Of a stretch of 64,000 bases of DNA, positions 11,371 to 22,359 are shown in pieces (positions within the stretch are counted from its first letter, which is position 1; every line of letters begins with the position of its first letter). A program made the translations under genes and the position numbers. The stretch lies in contig CP154954.1 in NCBI GenBank assembly GCA_039621445.1, positions 1,116,001-1,180,000 on the forward strand, given 5' to 3'. The notes below the pieces were generated by a model. The model searched no databases and had not been told where the DNA came from. It worked only from the letters and a program-made list of their open reading frames with translations. The stretch is from Euglena gracilis. Lineage: Eukaryota; Euglenida; Euglenophyceae; Euglenales.

Positions 11371-11540
11371 AATCATTTTCGTAAAAATTTACACTTCTTG
11401 CAATAAAAAAAGATTACATAAAAATATGCAAGATTCAATTATTCTTAAGTAATTTAATTACTTATAATTTTCATCTTAATAAAAAATCACACAAGCTATA
11501 GCAATATAAGGTCGAATTTGAACAGCCTTTGCAATTTAAA
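11371..11540. other. short island of ordinary AT-rich sequence
   Basis: Between the two low-complexity tracts, about 170 bases contain all four bases in normal AT-rich order. No gene is visible. It may be genuine plastid sequence between two corrupted stretches. Confidence 0.4.
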
Positions 11541-11766
11541 ACTGAAGCAACATAAAACCTATCAGAAAGAATAAAAATATTAAAAAAGAAAAAAAAAAAA
11601 ACATTAAAAAAAAGAAAAAGAAGAAAAGAAATGAAAAAAAAAATAAAAAAAAAAAATTAAAAAAAACTGAACAAATAAAAATTAAAAGACAAAAAAAAAA
11701 AACAAAAAAAAAAAAAAAAAAAAAAAAAGATAAAAAAAAAAAAAAAAAAAAAAAAAAACAAAAAAC

Positions 11767-11797
<31 letters not shown>

Positions 11798-11888
11798 TAA
11801 AAAAAAAAAAAATAAAAAAAAGAGTAAAAAAATCGTAAAAAGAAAGAAAAAAAAGGAAAAAAAAAAAAAAATAAAAAAAAAAAAATAT

Positions 11889-11919
<31 letters not shown>

Positions 11920-13313
11920 AAAAAAAAAAAAAAAACGCAGCAACAAACAAAATAGCAAAAAAATAACTAAAAATAAAAACAATAAAAAAAATAAAAAAAA
12001 AGATCTTTTAATTTAGGTTAATAAAAAAAAAAAAAATAAAATATAAAAAAAAAAAAACATAATATATAAAAAAAATAAAAAAAATAAAAAAAAAAAAAAT
12101 AAAAAAAAAAATATTAAAAAAAAAAATAAAAAATAAAAAAAGATGAATAAATTATAAAAAATAAATGAAAAGTAAAAAAAAAAAATATAAAAATAATAGA
12201 AATAAAAAAAAAAAAAAAAAAAAAATAATTGTAAAAAACAAAAAAATAAAAAAAAAAAAAAAAATTAAACACAAAAAAATAAAGAAAAAAGAAGAAAATT
12301 ATTAACTGACAAGAAAAATAGTGTAAAGAATAATTATAAAAAAAAAGAAAAAAACAAAAAAGAAAAAAAAGAATAAAAGAAAAATAAAAAGAAAAAAAGA
12401 AAAAAAAAAAAAAATAATTTTATATTAAATCTAAAAAACAAAAAATATAAAATTCAAAACAAAAAAAAAAAAAAAAACTAATAAAAAAAAAATATTTTTT
12501 TTAAATAAAAATAAAAAGTTACCTAACAATAAAAAAAAAAATTTATTAAAAAAAAATATTAAAAAAAAAAATAAAAAAATAATAAATATATAAAAATAAA
12601 AAAAAAATAATAAAAAAAAGTAATTAAATAAAAAAAAATAAAAAAAAAAAAAATATTAAAAAAAAAAAAAAAAAATAAAAAAAAAAAAAAAAAATCAAAA
12701 TTAGAAACAATAAAAACAAAAAAATTAAAAATAAAACTAAAAAAAAAAGAATTAAAAGAAAAAAAAAAAAAAAAAAAAAAGTAAAAATTTAAAAAAAAAA
12801 AAAAAATAAAATAAAAAAAAAAAAATAAAAAAAACGACAAAAAAAGAAAGAAAAAAAAAATAGAAAAAAAAATAATAAAATATTTATTTAAAAAAAAAAA
12901 AAAATTAAAAAAAATTAATAAAAATTAAAATTAATAAAAAATTTTTGTAAAAATTAATAAAAAAAAGATTTATAATTTATAAAAAATAAAAAAAAAAAAA
13001 AATAAAAATAAAAAAAAAATAAAAAAAATAATATAATTTTTTTAATAAAAAAATATATTTAATTTAAAAAAAAAAAAAAAATAAAAAAAAAAATAAAAAC
13101 AAATAAAAAGATATTAAAAAATATAAAAAAATAAATAAATAAAAAAAAACATAAATAAAATTTAAAAAAACACAAAAAAATAACAAAAAAATAAAAAATT
13201 AATAAAAATAAAAAAAAAAAAAAAGGAAAAAGAAAAAAGAAACAAAAAAAAAAAAAAAAATTAAAAAATAAAAAAAAAAAAAAATAAAAAAAAAATAATT
13301 TATAAAAAAAAAA

Positions 13314-13351
<38 letters not shown>

Positions 13352-13393
13352 AAAAATAAAAAGAAAAAAATTAAATTCAAAATAAAAAAAAAA

Positions 13394-13429
<36 letters not shown>

Positions 13430-13583
13430 AAAAGAAAAAAAAAAATAAAAAAACTAGTTTTAAAAAAAAATAAAAAATAAAAAAGAAAAAAAAAAAGCCA
13501 AAAAAGAAAAAAAAAAAAAAAAAAAAAAAAAAACAAAAAAAAAAAAAAGAAAAAAAACAAAAAAAGAAAGAAAAAAAGAAAAG

Positions 13584-13618
<35 letters not shown>

Positions 13619-13710
13619 AAAAAAAAATTTTTTAAAGTTGTTAAATAAATTTTACAAAACAAAATAATAAAAAAACAAAAAAAAGCATTTCTAGCATTAT
13701 AAAAAAAGAA

Positions 13711-13741
<31 letters not shown>

Positions 13742-13837
13742 GAAAAAAAACAAAAAAAAAAAAAAAAGGTAAAAGAAAATTAAAAAAAATAAAAAAAAAA
13801 AAAAAAAAAAACAAAAAAAAAAACAAAAAAAAAAAAA

Positions 13838-13877
<40 letters not shown>

Positions 13878-14267
13878 AAAAGAAAAAAAAAAAATAAAAA
13901 TAAAGAAAAAAGAAAAAAAAAAAAAAAAAAAAAAAAATTTACAAAAAAAAAAAAATAAAAAAATAAAAACAAAAAATAAACAAAAAACAATAAAAAAAAA
14001 AAAAAAAAACAAAAACAAAAAAAAAAAAAACAAAAAAAAAATAAAAAACTAATAAATTTCAAAAAAAAAATAAAAAATAAAAAAATAAAAATAAAAAAAA
14101 AAAAAAAAAAACAAAAAAAAAAAAAAAAAATATGATTGATGAATAAAAAAAAAATAAAAAAAAATAGAAATATAAAAAAAAAAAAATAAAAAAAAAAATA
14201 AAAAAAAATAAAATAAAAAAAAAAAAAATAAAAAAAAATAAAAACTAAAGAATAAAATATAAAAAAC

Positions 14268-14320
<53 letters not shown>

Positions 14321-14390
14321 AAACTTTAAAAAAAAATCATAAACAAAAAAAAATAAAAAAACAAAAAAAAATTGTAAAAAAAATATTTAA
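11541..14390. repeat. poly-A-rich low-complexity tract
   Basis: About 2.85 kb of A runs broken by single T, G or C on the plus strand; C and G are almost absent. Frames here translate to Phe/Ile/Leu/Tyr strings on the minus strand and were left out. Confidence 0.8.
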
Positions 14391-15313
14391 TTTTTAACAT
14401 ACTTGTAATAAAAGTAAAATTTCTAAATTGAAAATAAAAAATTACAAAACATTACATTGAAATCTTTCAAAAAGAATTAATTATTAAACTATCCCCAAAA
14501 TTAAAAAATAATTGCTTCGTTTTTTTAAAGTTTTTCAAGTTATAAAAATAGTTACTCTATCAAGGTTTAAAAATTCAAAACTTTAAAAATTTATTTTAAA
14601 ACAAAAACTCCTGATATTAAAAAATTACCTTCAAATATGTCATGATAGATTTAATAATAAATTGAAAACTATTCTAATAAATAATATTACCTTAACAATC
14701 TTATAAAATTCTAAAATTTAACTTGCATCAAAAAAAAAAACAATATTAAATCAAAAAAAACTTGGACTTAAAACCGTATATTTTAGTTAAATATTTGAAC
14801 ATATTTTAATAAATAAAAATTTCCTAAAATTCAATAATTTAAACTAATGATTAACAATTATTAAAAATATTTTATAATTTTCACTAGTAAATCAATAAAC
14901 GAATCGCACATATTAATCATATCATCTGACTAAAAACCAAAAATCATAAAATAAAAAGTAAAAAAAATTAAACCCCTGTTTATTTTACTATTCTAGAAAC
15001 TAATTGTAATAAACATAATTAATGTATTAATAGTCTTATTTATTAAGTTTTAATTTCATTGCTAACCAAACAAACATTGTACGTAATAATTTAACAAGAA
15101 AAAATGATAAACAGTCTAAAATTTTCCTTAAGAAGTATGAAACAACTTTTAATAAAATAACAATTATTAAACACCTCATTAATGATAAACATAACGAAAA
15201 TAAAAAATTTTTTTGTAACAATAAATTATAAATTTATAAAAAATAATTAATTAAGTAATAATAGTAAAATTATATAATAAATTTTCAACTTTAAGGAAAA
15301 TCTTTTAGCACAC
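14391..15313 (-). other. AT-rich region after psbD exon 1, probable intron start
   Basis: On the minus strand this follows psbD exon 1 and begins GTGTGC, the group II intron 5' consensus. About 900 bases of ordinary AT-rich sequence follow before the poly-A tract. I could not find the second psbD exon or a domain V hairpin in it. A 61-codon frame at 15036-15221 has no recognisable features and looks like chance. Confidence 0.45.
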
Positions 15314-15556
15314 AGGTGTTGAAACTGCTGCTGTCAAAGCATTGCAACCTTCAAGGAAAGAGCTAGCTAATCCATGTGTATACCATGAAGTAACAAATGT
15401 AATTCCCGTTAACCATCCACCTAAAGCAAGATATGAACAAGGAAATAACAGCAATCCAGACCAACCAATAAAAATAAATCTGTCTTTTTTCAACCAATCG
15501 TCTGCTACGTCGAACCAACCGTTTTTATTTTCAGTATTTAAATCTGTAAAAGTCAT
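15314..15556 (-). CDS. psbD: photosystem II D2 protein, exon 1 only
   Basis: The 81 codons on the minus strand encode the N-terminus of D2, the PSII reaction-centre subunit in the thylakoid membrane that binds the QA plastoquinone and the primary chlorophylls. The match covers the stromal N-terminus, [20 protein letters not shown] and the first transmembrane helix, through [19 protein letters not shown] to AAVSTP. D2 is normally about 350 residues, so more than three quarters is missing. The coding match stops exactly where GTGTGC appears, so an intron interrupts the gene here, as is common in Euglena plastids. Later exons should lie to the left, where the window turns into low-complexity sequence. 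No Shine-Dalgarno motif precedes the ATG. It is divergent from chlI. Confidence 0.9.
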
Positions 15557-15694
15557 AAATAATATTTTGTAATATAAAATAAGTAATCTCTAATATTAAC
15601 TAAAGAGCTAATTTTAGGTATTAAGATCCCCTATTTATATACTAAAAAAGGGAACACAAGCAAAAAATATTGCATAACAATCTATCAATTTACT
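15557..15694. promoter_or_regulatory. divergent psbD/chlI intergenic region
   Basis: 138 AT-rich bases separate the two start codons and must hold both promoters. No convincing -35/-10 pair or GGGAG site is seen for either gene. Confidence 0.35.
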
Positions 15695-17072
15695 ATGAAT
15701 AAAAAAACTAACGAAAGGCCTGTATTTCCTTTTACTTCTATTGTTGGACAAGAAGAGATGTGTGGCTAAACACATTGCACATTCAAATAAAAAACTTAAT
15801 AAAATAATATTATAAATTTAAAAAATAATAATTATTATTATTAAAAATAATTACTACCCTCTAAACTACAATTAATAAATAAAAAATAAAACAAATTGGC
15901 AAATAAAATACTGAATTTTCAACACAACTAAAAAAATTTTGTAAATTATTAAAATTTATTGTAGCTAATTGGAAGCAGTTTGGAAAACTATAGAAAATCC
16001 AAAAGAACATAAAATAACAATTTATAAATAAAAAACAAAGCTAAAAGGATAAACCACGTATAGTTTGAAAACAAATAAAATTTAGTTTTATGAAATTATC
16101 ATTAATCTTAAATGTAATAGATCCAAAAATAGGAGGTGTTATGATAATGGGTGATAGAGGAACAGGAAAGTCAACAATAGTTAGAGCGCTTGTTGACTTA
16201 CTACCACCTATTGATGTAATAGAAAACGACCCATATAATTCTGATCCATATGATACAGAATTAATGTCAGATGACGTTCTAGAAAAAATAAAAAAAACGA
16301 AAAAGTATCGATAATTCAAGTTAAAACACCTATGGTTGATTTACCATTAGGTGCAACTGAAGATCGTGTTTGTGGAACAATAGATATAGAAAAAGCAATA
16401 TCCGAAGGAAAAAAAGCATTCGAACCTGGTCTACTAGCACAAGCAAATAGAGGAATATTGTACGTTGATGAAGTTAACTTATTAGATGACCATTTAGTTG
16501 ACGTTTTATTAGATTCCGCTGCTTCAGGATGGAACACGGTAGAAAGAGAAGGAGTTTCGATTTGCCATCCTGCAAGATTTATACTAGTAGGATCAGGAAA
16601 TCCTGAAGAAGGAGAACTTAGACCACAATTACTAGATAGATTCGGAATGCATGCACAAATTAAAACACTAAAGGAACCAGCGCTTCGTGTAAAAATAGTA
16701 CAACAACGAGAACTATTTGAAAAAAGCCCTAAAGAGTTCAAAGAAAAATATAAGGAAGAACAAAATAAACTAATGGAAAAAATTATAAATGCAAGAAAAA
16801 AATTAAAAAACATAATAATAAAATACGAACTTTTAGAAAAAATATCACAAATCTGTTCTGAACTAAATGTTGATGGACTAAGAGGAGATATGGTAACAAG
16901 TCGTGCAGCAAAAGCATTAGTAGCATTTGAAGATCGCACAGAAGTAACACCTAAAGACATTTTCACTGTAATTACGCTTTGTTTACGACATCGATTACGT
17001 AAAGACCCTTTAGAATCAATAGATTCGGGATATAAAGTGCAAGAAACCTTTAAAAAAGTGTTCAATTACTAA
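15695..17072 (+). CDS. chlI: magnesium chelatase ATPase subunit I, intron-split
   Basis: ChlI is the AAA+ ATPase that, with ChlD and ChlH, inserts Mg into protoporphyrin IX in the plastid, the first step committed to chlorophyll. Exon 1 (15695-15759) encodes the N-terminus with [12 protein letters not shown]. Exon 2 (16092-17072) continues [16 protein letters not shown], Walker [10 protein letters not shown], Walker [20 protein letters not shown] and the C-terminal [15 protein letters not shown]. Total length of about 348 residues fits the family. The frame breaks near 16290-16303: an A8 run would have to differ by one base for the downstream frame ([16 protein letters not shown]) to join. 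An assembly homopolymer error is likely, though a real frameshift cannot be excluded. No Shine-Dalgarno motif. trnL follows 81 bases later on the same strand. Confidence 0.93.
15760..16091 (+). other. chlI intron, group II/III-like
   Basis: The 332-base AT-rich insertion begins GTGTGG and ends in AT, and its removal joins GAGAT to GAAATTA in frame, restoring the EEMKL junction typical of ChlI. An 8-bp inverted pair, AAACTATA (15985-15992) and TATAGTTT (16059-16066), lies near the 3' end. A standard domain V was not recognised, as is common for degenerate Euglena introns. No maturase frame. The boundary could shift by one or two bases. Confidence 0.75.
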
Positions 17073-17153
17073 AAAATAGCTAAAACAAGAAAACTAATTT
17101 ACATTTTCTGAGAAGTATTTCAGAAAATACATTAAAAATGTTAAAAATATTCT

Positions 17154-17231
17154 TCCTTCGTGGTGAAATGGTAAACACGTGTGATTCAAAATCACATGCA
17201 TAAGCTTGCCGGTTCGAGTCCGGTCGAAGGT
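17154..17231 (+). tRNA. trnL-CAA: tRNA-Leu (CAA)
   Basis: Cloverleaf with acceptor core CCTTCG/CGAAGG, D arm TGGTGAAATGGTAAACA, anticodon stem TGTGA/TCACA around loop TTCAAAA (anticodon CAA), an extended class II variable region, and T arm CCGG-TTCGAGT-CCGG. The outermost pair would be T-T, so the acceptor ends are uncertain by a base. It lies 81 bases downstream of chlI on the same strand. Confidence 0.9.
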
Positions 17232-18942
17232 AAAACTCTCGAAATAAAAAACGTTAATAAAAAAGTTGCAATATATATCTAGATTAAAATCAACGTCTTT
17301 TATTTTGAAAAATGTTAAATTTATAACAAAATTTGAATAATGGAAAGTACCCAAAACGTGATGTCGTAGATTGAAATCTTACAAAACAATAGTTGATATT
17401 GATTTTTTGTTTTTTACATAATTATGTAAAAATTTTATTATTAGTTAAAATAATAATATAGACTTTGAAAAATTATGAAACTAAAAAGAAAAAGTAAAAT
17501 GTGAACTAGATTTACTTCTTAAAGACAAACTTATAGGTTTAAGCAAAAAACATTAGAAAAGCTAATTTTGAATTTTAAATTACTATTTATGGATAAAAGG
17601 AAATTAAATTAATTCAAAATTTTGATTTTTAAAATGAATCTAATTTCAAATCATAAATTCTCTTGCAAAGTAATAATTTTAATGACTTGGATTACTTTTG
17701 AAACGAACATGATTCACATTGTTTTCAAAATTTTTATTGTTTACTATATTGATGAGTATTGATGAGTTAACAAGATAAAACTATCTGGGTGTATAAAAAT
17801 ATCATAGAATAATAATTGAATAAAAATAAAATATTCTAAAACATATAATTTTCTGGAATTTACAAACTTTATTACAAAAAAGTGTACAACAGAATTATAT
17901 ATATACAAAAATTTATTTTTAAAAATATATAAATTATAACACTTTTAAAATTTTAATAGCTTCTTGAAAAATTTTAGTGACAGTAAAAATTATAAAAAAC
18001 GCGTTTAATACATAATAACTACTATAAAGTATTTATATAGATTATTTTAAATCTTAAATAATCTATTATTATTACCTATTTTTGAAATAATATTAGTATA
18101 AATATACATATTTAGTAATAAACTATTATCACAAATAGTGTAATCATTGTCATTTTCGTAAAATTTTAATTTCCAGCAACAAGCAAAATTTTGTTTAACA
18201 AAGCTTTTTGCCGATTAAACTAATACAAATAATTTACCCACATTTTTGATATAAAGAAGTATTACAAGAAGTACAGATGAATAAATCAAAAGTAGTTACA
18301 AAATATTATTAATATTTAATACCTTACAATTAATTTTTAGTATTGTATTTATTCATAAAAAATGAGATCGAACTTTTAGAGTACAATCATTTAGTCTACC
18401 ATAATTATATATTAAGTAACTTGAATATGACGTTTCAGAAGAATAATAGCATAAGTGATTACAGGAATAATAATAATAAGTAAGATAATCTATCATCACG
18501 AATAATAATCTAACATTGAATAAGAACAAGAATAATAGAAATTGAGAAAAACTCTATATATATATCTAGACATTTCTGTTTGTTTCTAAGTAAAATCCTA
18601 CGAAACATACAATTTTATATTACATTAAATATGTAACTCATGTAAAAATATTGTTAGCTCTAAACATCTTCTATTTTTTCATTATATCATTTTTCTGAAA
18701 AACCTATCTCTGATAATGAACTGTAATAATTAACTAACACTTATAAACTTTGTTTATCTTGAAATCTTAAACCTTAAAATATTATCTTGGAAAGTAAACA
18801 TCTTTTATCTGGCAGAAATAACCAACCAGTTCTTCCATCCGGACTTGACGTATGGATGGATTATGGATGGATACAACCTGATTGAGCAATAGAATCGAAT
18901 CTAAGCATTTCCTCGGCAATGGGTTCACTTCCTTTTTACCCT
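17232..18942. other. AT-rich non-coding spacer, start of arm A
   Basis: No credible gene. From about 17600 onward the sequence recurs inverted at 42860-44097 and direct at 44163-45520, with small indels. It contains a doubled GATGAGTATTGATGAGTTAAC motif and a late stretch with ATGGATGGATTATGGATGG. Confidence 0.6.
17349..17388 (+). pseudogene. highly diverged trnW-like fragment
   Basis: CCAAAACGTGATGTCGTAGATT and the following ATCTTACAAAAC align with the anticodon-to-acceptor part of the trnW remnants with several substitutions, including damage to the T loop. It sits 118 bases after trnL, outside the repeated arm, and may be an older copy. Confidence 0.4.
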
Positions 18943-19050
18943 TTAAGAAATTACGTATGCATTAGCCACACACATAGCTAAATAGAAAGCAGTTTGTGTG
19001 GTTCTTTGGATTACAATAAACGTTACGGAATTTAACCATAAAGTACTTAA
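18943..19050 (-). pseudogene. antisense fragment of an orf381 paralogue
   Basis: The minus strand encodes 35 codons and a stop whose translation matches residues around LSTLWL...TFIV...QT.FYL.MCVANAY of orf381, with several substitutions. It lies on the other side of the satellite from orf381 and in opposite orientation. There is no start codon or remaining gene, so it is a fragment of a second, diverged copy. Confidence 0.75.
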
Positions 19051-19089
19051 TAATTAATAAATCAGGGTTAATAATCAATAAAAAACCAT

Positions 19090-19142
19090 AAGGCGTAGGT
19101 CTCCAAAACCTGATGTAGTAGGTTCGAATCCTACAAAGCGCG
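19090..19142 (+). pseudogene. trnW(CCA) remnant next to the satellite
   Basis: Same remnant as in the 16S leaders, followed by the damaged leader hairpin and the CTTGGTCACCAAG hairpin, but then satellite instead of 16S. It is therefore a 16S leader fragment without its rRNA. Confidence 0.85.
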
Positions 19143-19223
19143 CTTTTAGTGTACACATTATAGTAAATGTGCCCCTTGCTTGGTCACCAAGGGGACTGAT
19201 GTAGAAAATATTCAGTAAAGACC

Positions 19224-20090
19224 ATTTAAGTACATTGGTATATATAGTATATATAATATATAAGTACATTAATATATATAAGTACATTGGTATATAGTAT
19301 ATATAATATATATAAGTACATTAATATATAAGTACATTGGTATATATAGTATATATATATATAAGTACATTAATATATATAAGTACATTGGTATATATAG
19401 TATATATAATATATATAAGTACATTAATATATATAAGTACATTGGTATATATAGTCTATATAATATATATAAGTACATTTATATATAAGTACATTGGTAT
19501 ATATAGTATATATAATATATATAAGTACATTAATATATATAAGTACATTGGTATATATTATATATAATATATATAAGTACATTAATATATATAAGTACAT
19601 TGGTATATAGTATATATAATATATATAAGTACATTAATATATATAAGTCATTGGTATATATAGTATATATATATATACTGTACATTAATATATATAAGTA
19701 CATTGGTATATATAGTATATATAATATATATATACATTAATATATATAAGTACATTGGTATATATCGTATATATATATATATAGTACATTATATAGTACA
19801 TTGGTATATATAGTATATATAATATATATAAGTTAATATATAAGTACATTGGTATATATAGTATATATATATATATAGTACCCTAATATATATACGTCCC
19901 TTGGTATATATAGTATATATAATATATAAGTACTTAATATATAAGTACATTGGTATATATAGTATCTATACTCTCTGTACATTAATATATATCTAAGTAC
20001 ATTGGTATATATAGTATATATAATATATATACATTAATATATATGTACATTGGTATATATATATGTATTGGTATATATACATGTTAACCC
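19224..20090. repeat. 54-bp AT-rich tandem satellite, arm A (degraded copy)
   Basis: Tandem units alternate AAGTACATTAATATATAT and AAGTACATTGGTATATATAG, then TATATAATATAT; the full unit is 54 bp. This copy is irregular, with truncated units and odd bases such as ACCCTAATATATATACGTCCC. A polymorphic 54-bp repeat beside the rRNA genes has been described for Euglena gracilis and linked to the plastid replication origin. Frames through it are repeat translations, not genes. Confidence 0.92.
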
Positions 20091-20310
20091 TTGATTATTG
20101 TGTTTTTTATAAATTTACTTCGTTAATTTTTTGCATTTAACCTACAATTTAATTAAAATATAGTTATTGATATATATTCAATGATCTATTTTTTTTTTGT
20201 ATTTTTTTTAGTTTGATTAAGAATTATTATTTTTTTATTTTTTATGACACATTCATAGAAATAGGTAAAGAAAATTAAAAAAAAAAAAAACGATTTCTTA
20301 TATTCATTTT
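20091..20310 (+). other. orf381 upstream module
   Basis: The stretch CTTGATT, ATTTACTTCG, TTTAACCTACAA and the A/T-rich run before orf381 is a diverged relative of the module found inside each cassette (for example 22003-22090). No GGGAG ribosome-binding site precedes the orf381 ATG. Confidence 0.5.
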
Positions 20311-21454
20311 ATGATTTTTACGATGTATTTCTTTAGAAATTTTGTTTTTTTACACTCTTTTATGAACTATATAATTAAAGTAAAATCTATTTTAATTAAT
20401 CGATATTCGTTGGCTACCTGCAATGCAATTTTATTGTATTTTTTTCAAACAAATTATTATAAAATTTATTTGTTAGTTAATACTAGTTTATCTTTTTACA
20501 ATTTAATTTTTTTCCTTAGGAATTTTCTAAGGATAGTAAAAAAAAAAACGATCCAAAAGTTTTTCTTTTGGCTTTATTGATAATTTCGAAAAATTATATC
20601 CAATATGCGCTTTACTGTAATTTTTTGTTTCAAGTTGGTAACAGAACATTAAAAGTAATCAAGTCCGTTGAAATTTCTAAAAATGAAATTTTGAAAAACG
20701 ACCCTTCGTTGAAGGCTTTGGAGTTTTGGAAAAAAATTAAAATATTTTATAGTAAGAATTTTATTTCCAAAATTGCCGTAATTATGGTAATTAGTTTTTC
20801 TGGTTATTGCGCATTTAATTTTGCATTTAAATTTTTTGGTGTACTTAAAGAATCTTCAAAAATCTTGGCTTCTTTTTTCTCTTTTAATCATGATCAAAAA
20901 ATGATAATTCTGAAGACAATCGTTCCGAAGATGATTTAAAGTCAAGTCAAGACCCAGTAAATATTCCTTCTATCGAACAAAGTTTCAAAGTTGAAGATTT
21001 TTCAATTTTCAATCCTGATTTTTGGTCAACTGATTTTGATAAAATTTTATTGGAAGAGGGTTATGACCTAGAGGGTTCATTAAGCACTTTATGGTTAACT
21101 CCAAGAACATTTATTGTGATGAAAAGGATCGTGCAAACTGGTTTCTATTTAAGTATGTGTGTAGCTAATGCATATGCAATTGCTGAAACCGTAAAAAGAG
21201 GTCAGCCGGTTAGCAATGATATGTTACAATTTAATCCGACTTTGCAAACAGGATTTGTCTACCCATACGGGCAGTCAATGTCAGCACCCGGTCAAATACC
21301 TGGGGGGAATTTGGGCCGAACGTTTGTTCCTGAAGAAAAAATGTTTACTTCACAAGATCTAGCAGTTTCATCCAACTGTAATGTGGGGGATGGATTTGTT
21401 GAGGTTATAGAAATCCCATTTAATTATTATAAGGATGCATTACCCCCCGAGTAA
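20311..21454 (+). pseudogene. orf381 copy in arm A, two frameshifts
   Basis: The same gene as the intact copy at 40383-41528, here broken into three frames: an A run near 20540 has 10 instead of 12 bases, and one near 20900 has 6 instead of 7. Both lie in homopolymers, so sequencing error and true decay are equally open. All substantive coding positions agree with the intact copy. Confidence 0.75.
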
Positions 21455-21797
21455 TATTCCTTTCTATTTTCGATTTCAAAGAAAAATATCAATATATTAA
21501 ATTTTTTATGTATTAAATAACTTGATACATAATTATTAGTAGTCACTACGTTTTTTATACGTAATATTATTTCTTTAACACATGGTTTTTTATATAAAAA
21601 TAGGTCAATTTTTTTTATTATTTTTTTTAGAAAAAAAAAAATGCTTTGTAGACTATGTGGTAACTACATTTCAGTATCGTAATTAGTACGACAGCTCGAA
21701 TTTGGGTTTTGCAATTTTTTTTTTCATTTTTTTTTTTTTTTTTGCAAATAGGGGGGGTTGTTCTAAAATTCGGTGATTTTATTTATGGGAGATTTTT

Positions 21798-21923
21798 ATG
21801 CATTCAATAGTGCCGGGTAAAAATTGGCATGTTTTTATTAAGACAGGATTCGGTAGTTTTGAGGATTTTAACTTATTATTCATCAAAAAAAGCAATTTCT
21901 TACATTTTATTTATGATTTTTAG
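21798..21923 (+). pseudogene. truncated 5' copy of orf351 (R1)
   Basis: 41 codons. The first 31 match orf351 (VPGKNWHVFIKTGFGSFED... to FIKK), then the frame passes into unrelated sequence and stops. GGGAG lies 7 bases before the ATG. Only the first strand and helix of the putative Rep domain are present, so it cannot act alone as a replication protein. Confidence 0.75.
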
Positions 21924-22359
21924 GATGTATTTATTCAGAAAATTTATTTTTTTCTTTAAGCAAAACTGTGTTATTTTTTTTGCTTATATATTTTTCCTTG
22001 ATTCCAGAGTTCTTGCAATTTACTTCGGGATTTTTTAAAATTTAACCTACAACGAAATTGTAGTTAAGATATATTTTAATGATCTATTTTTTTATATTTT
22101 TTAAAAAGTTGTTATTTGTTATTATTTTTTTTTTTCAATTAAGATTTTTATATTTTTCACACTCATTTTTTTTAAAAAAAATTATTATTATAGAAAAAAA
22201 AAATCCTTAATTGGTAACGTTGTGATTATGTTACTTCATCGTAGTGGGTCGCAAGTTCGAATTGAAGGTTTGCAATTTTTTTTTTCATTTTTTTTTTTTT
22301 TTTTTATAATGGAGATATGGGAGTTTGAGGTTTTCAAAAAATGATTTATTTTTTTATTT

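Noticed and set aside
9892-11376. Open frames of 250-494 codons on both strands
   Set aside because: They are translations of A/G or T/C homopolymer-like sequence (Phe/Ser/Leu or Lys/Glu/Arg strings), with no protein-like composition.
11536-14269. Several minus-strand frames of 90-190 codons
   Set aside because: Poly-Phe/Ile/Tyr translations of poly-A sequence.
15036-15221. 61-codon minus-strand frame after psbD exon 1 as a possible psbD exon or intron maturase
   Set aside because: No similarity to D2 and none of the reverse transcriptase or X-domain motifs.
16316-17065. 249-codon minus-strand frame opposite chlI
   Set aside because: Shadow of the well-supported chlI frame.
19075-19287. 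Frames over the trnW remnant and satellite edge
   Set aside because: They translate tRNA remnant and repeat sequence and occur wherever the remnant occurs.
19224-20090. CRISPR array
   Set aside because: Units are contiguous near-identical 54-mers without unique spacers and without cas genes.
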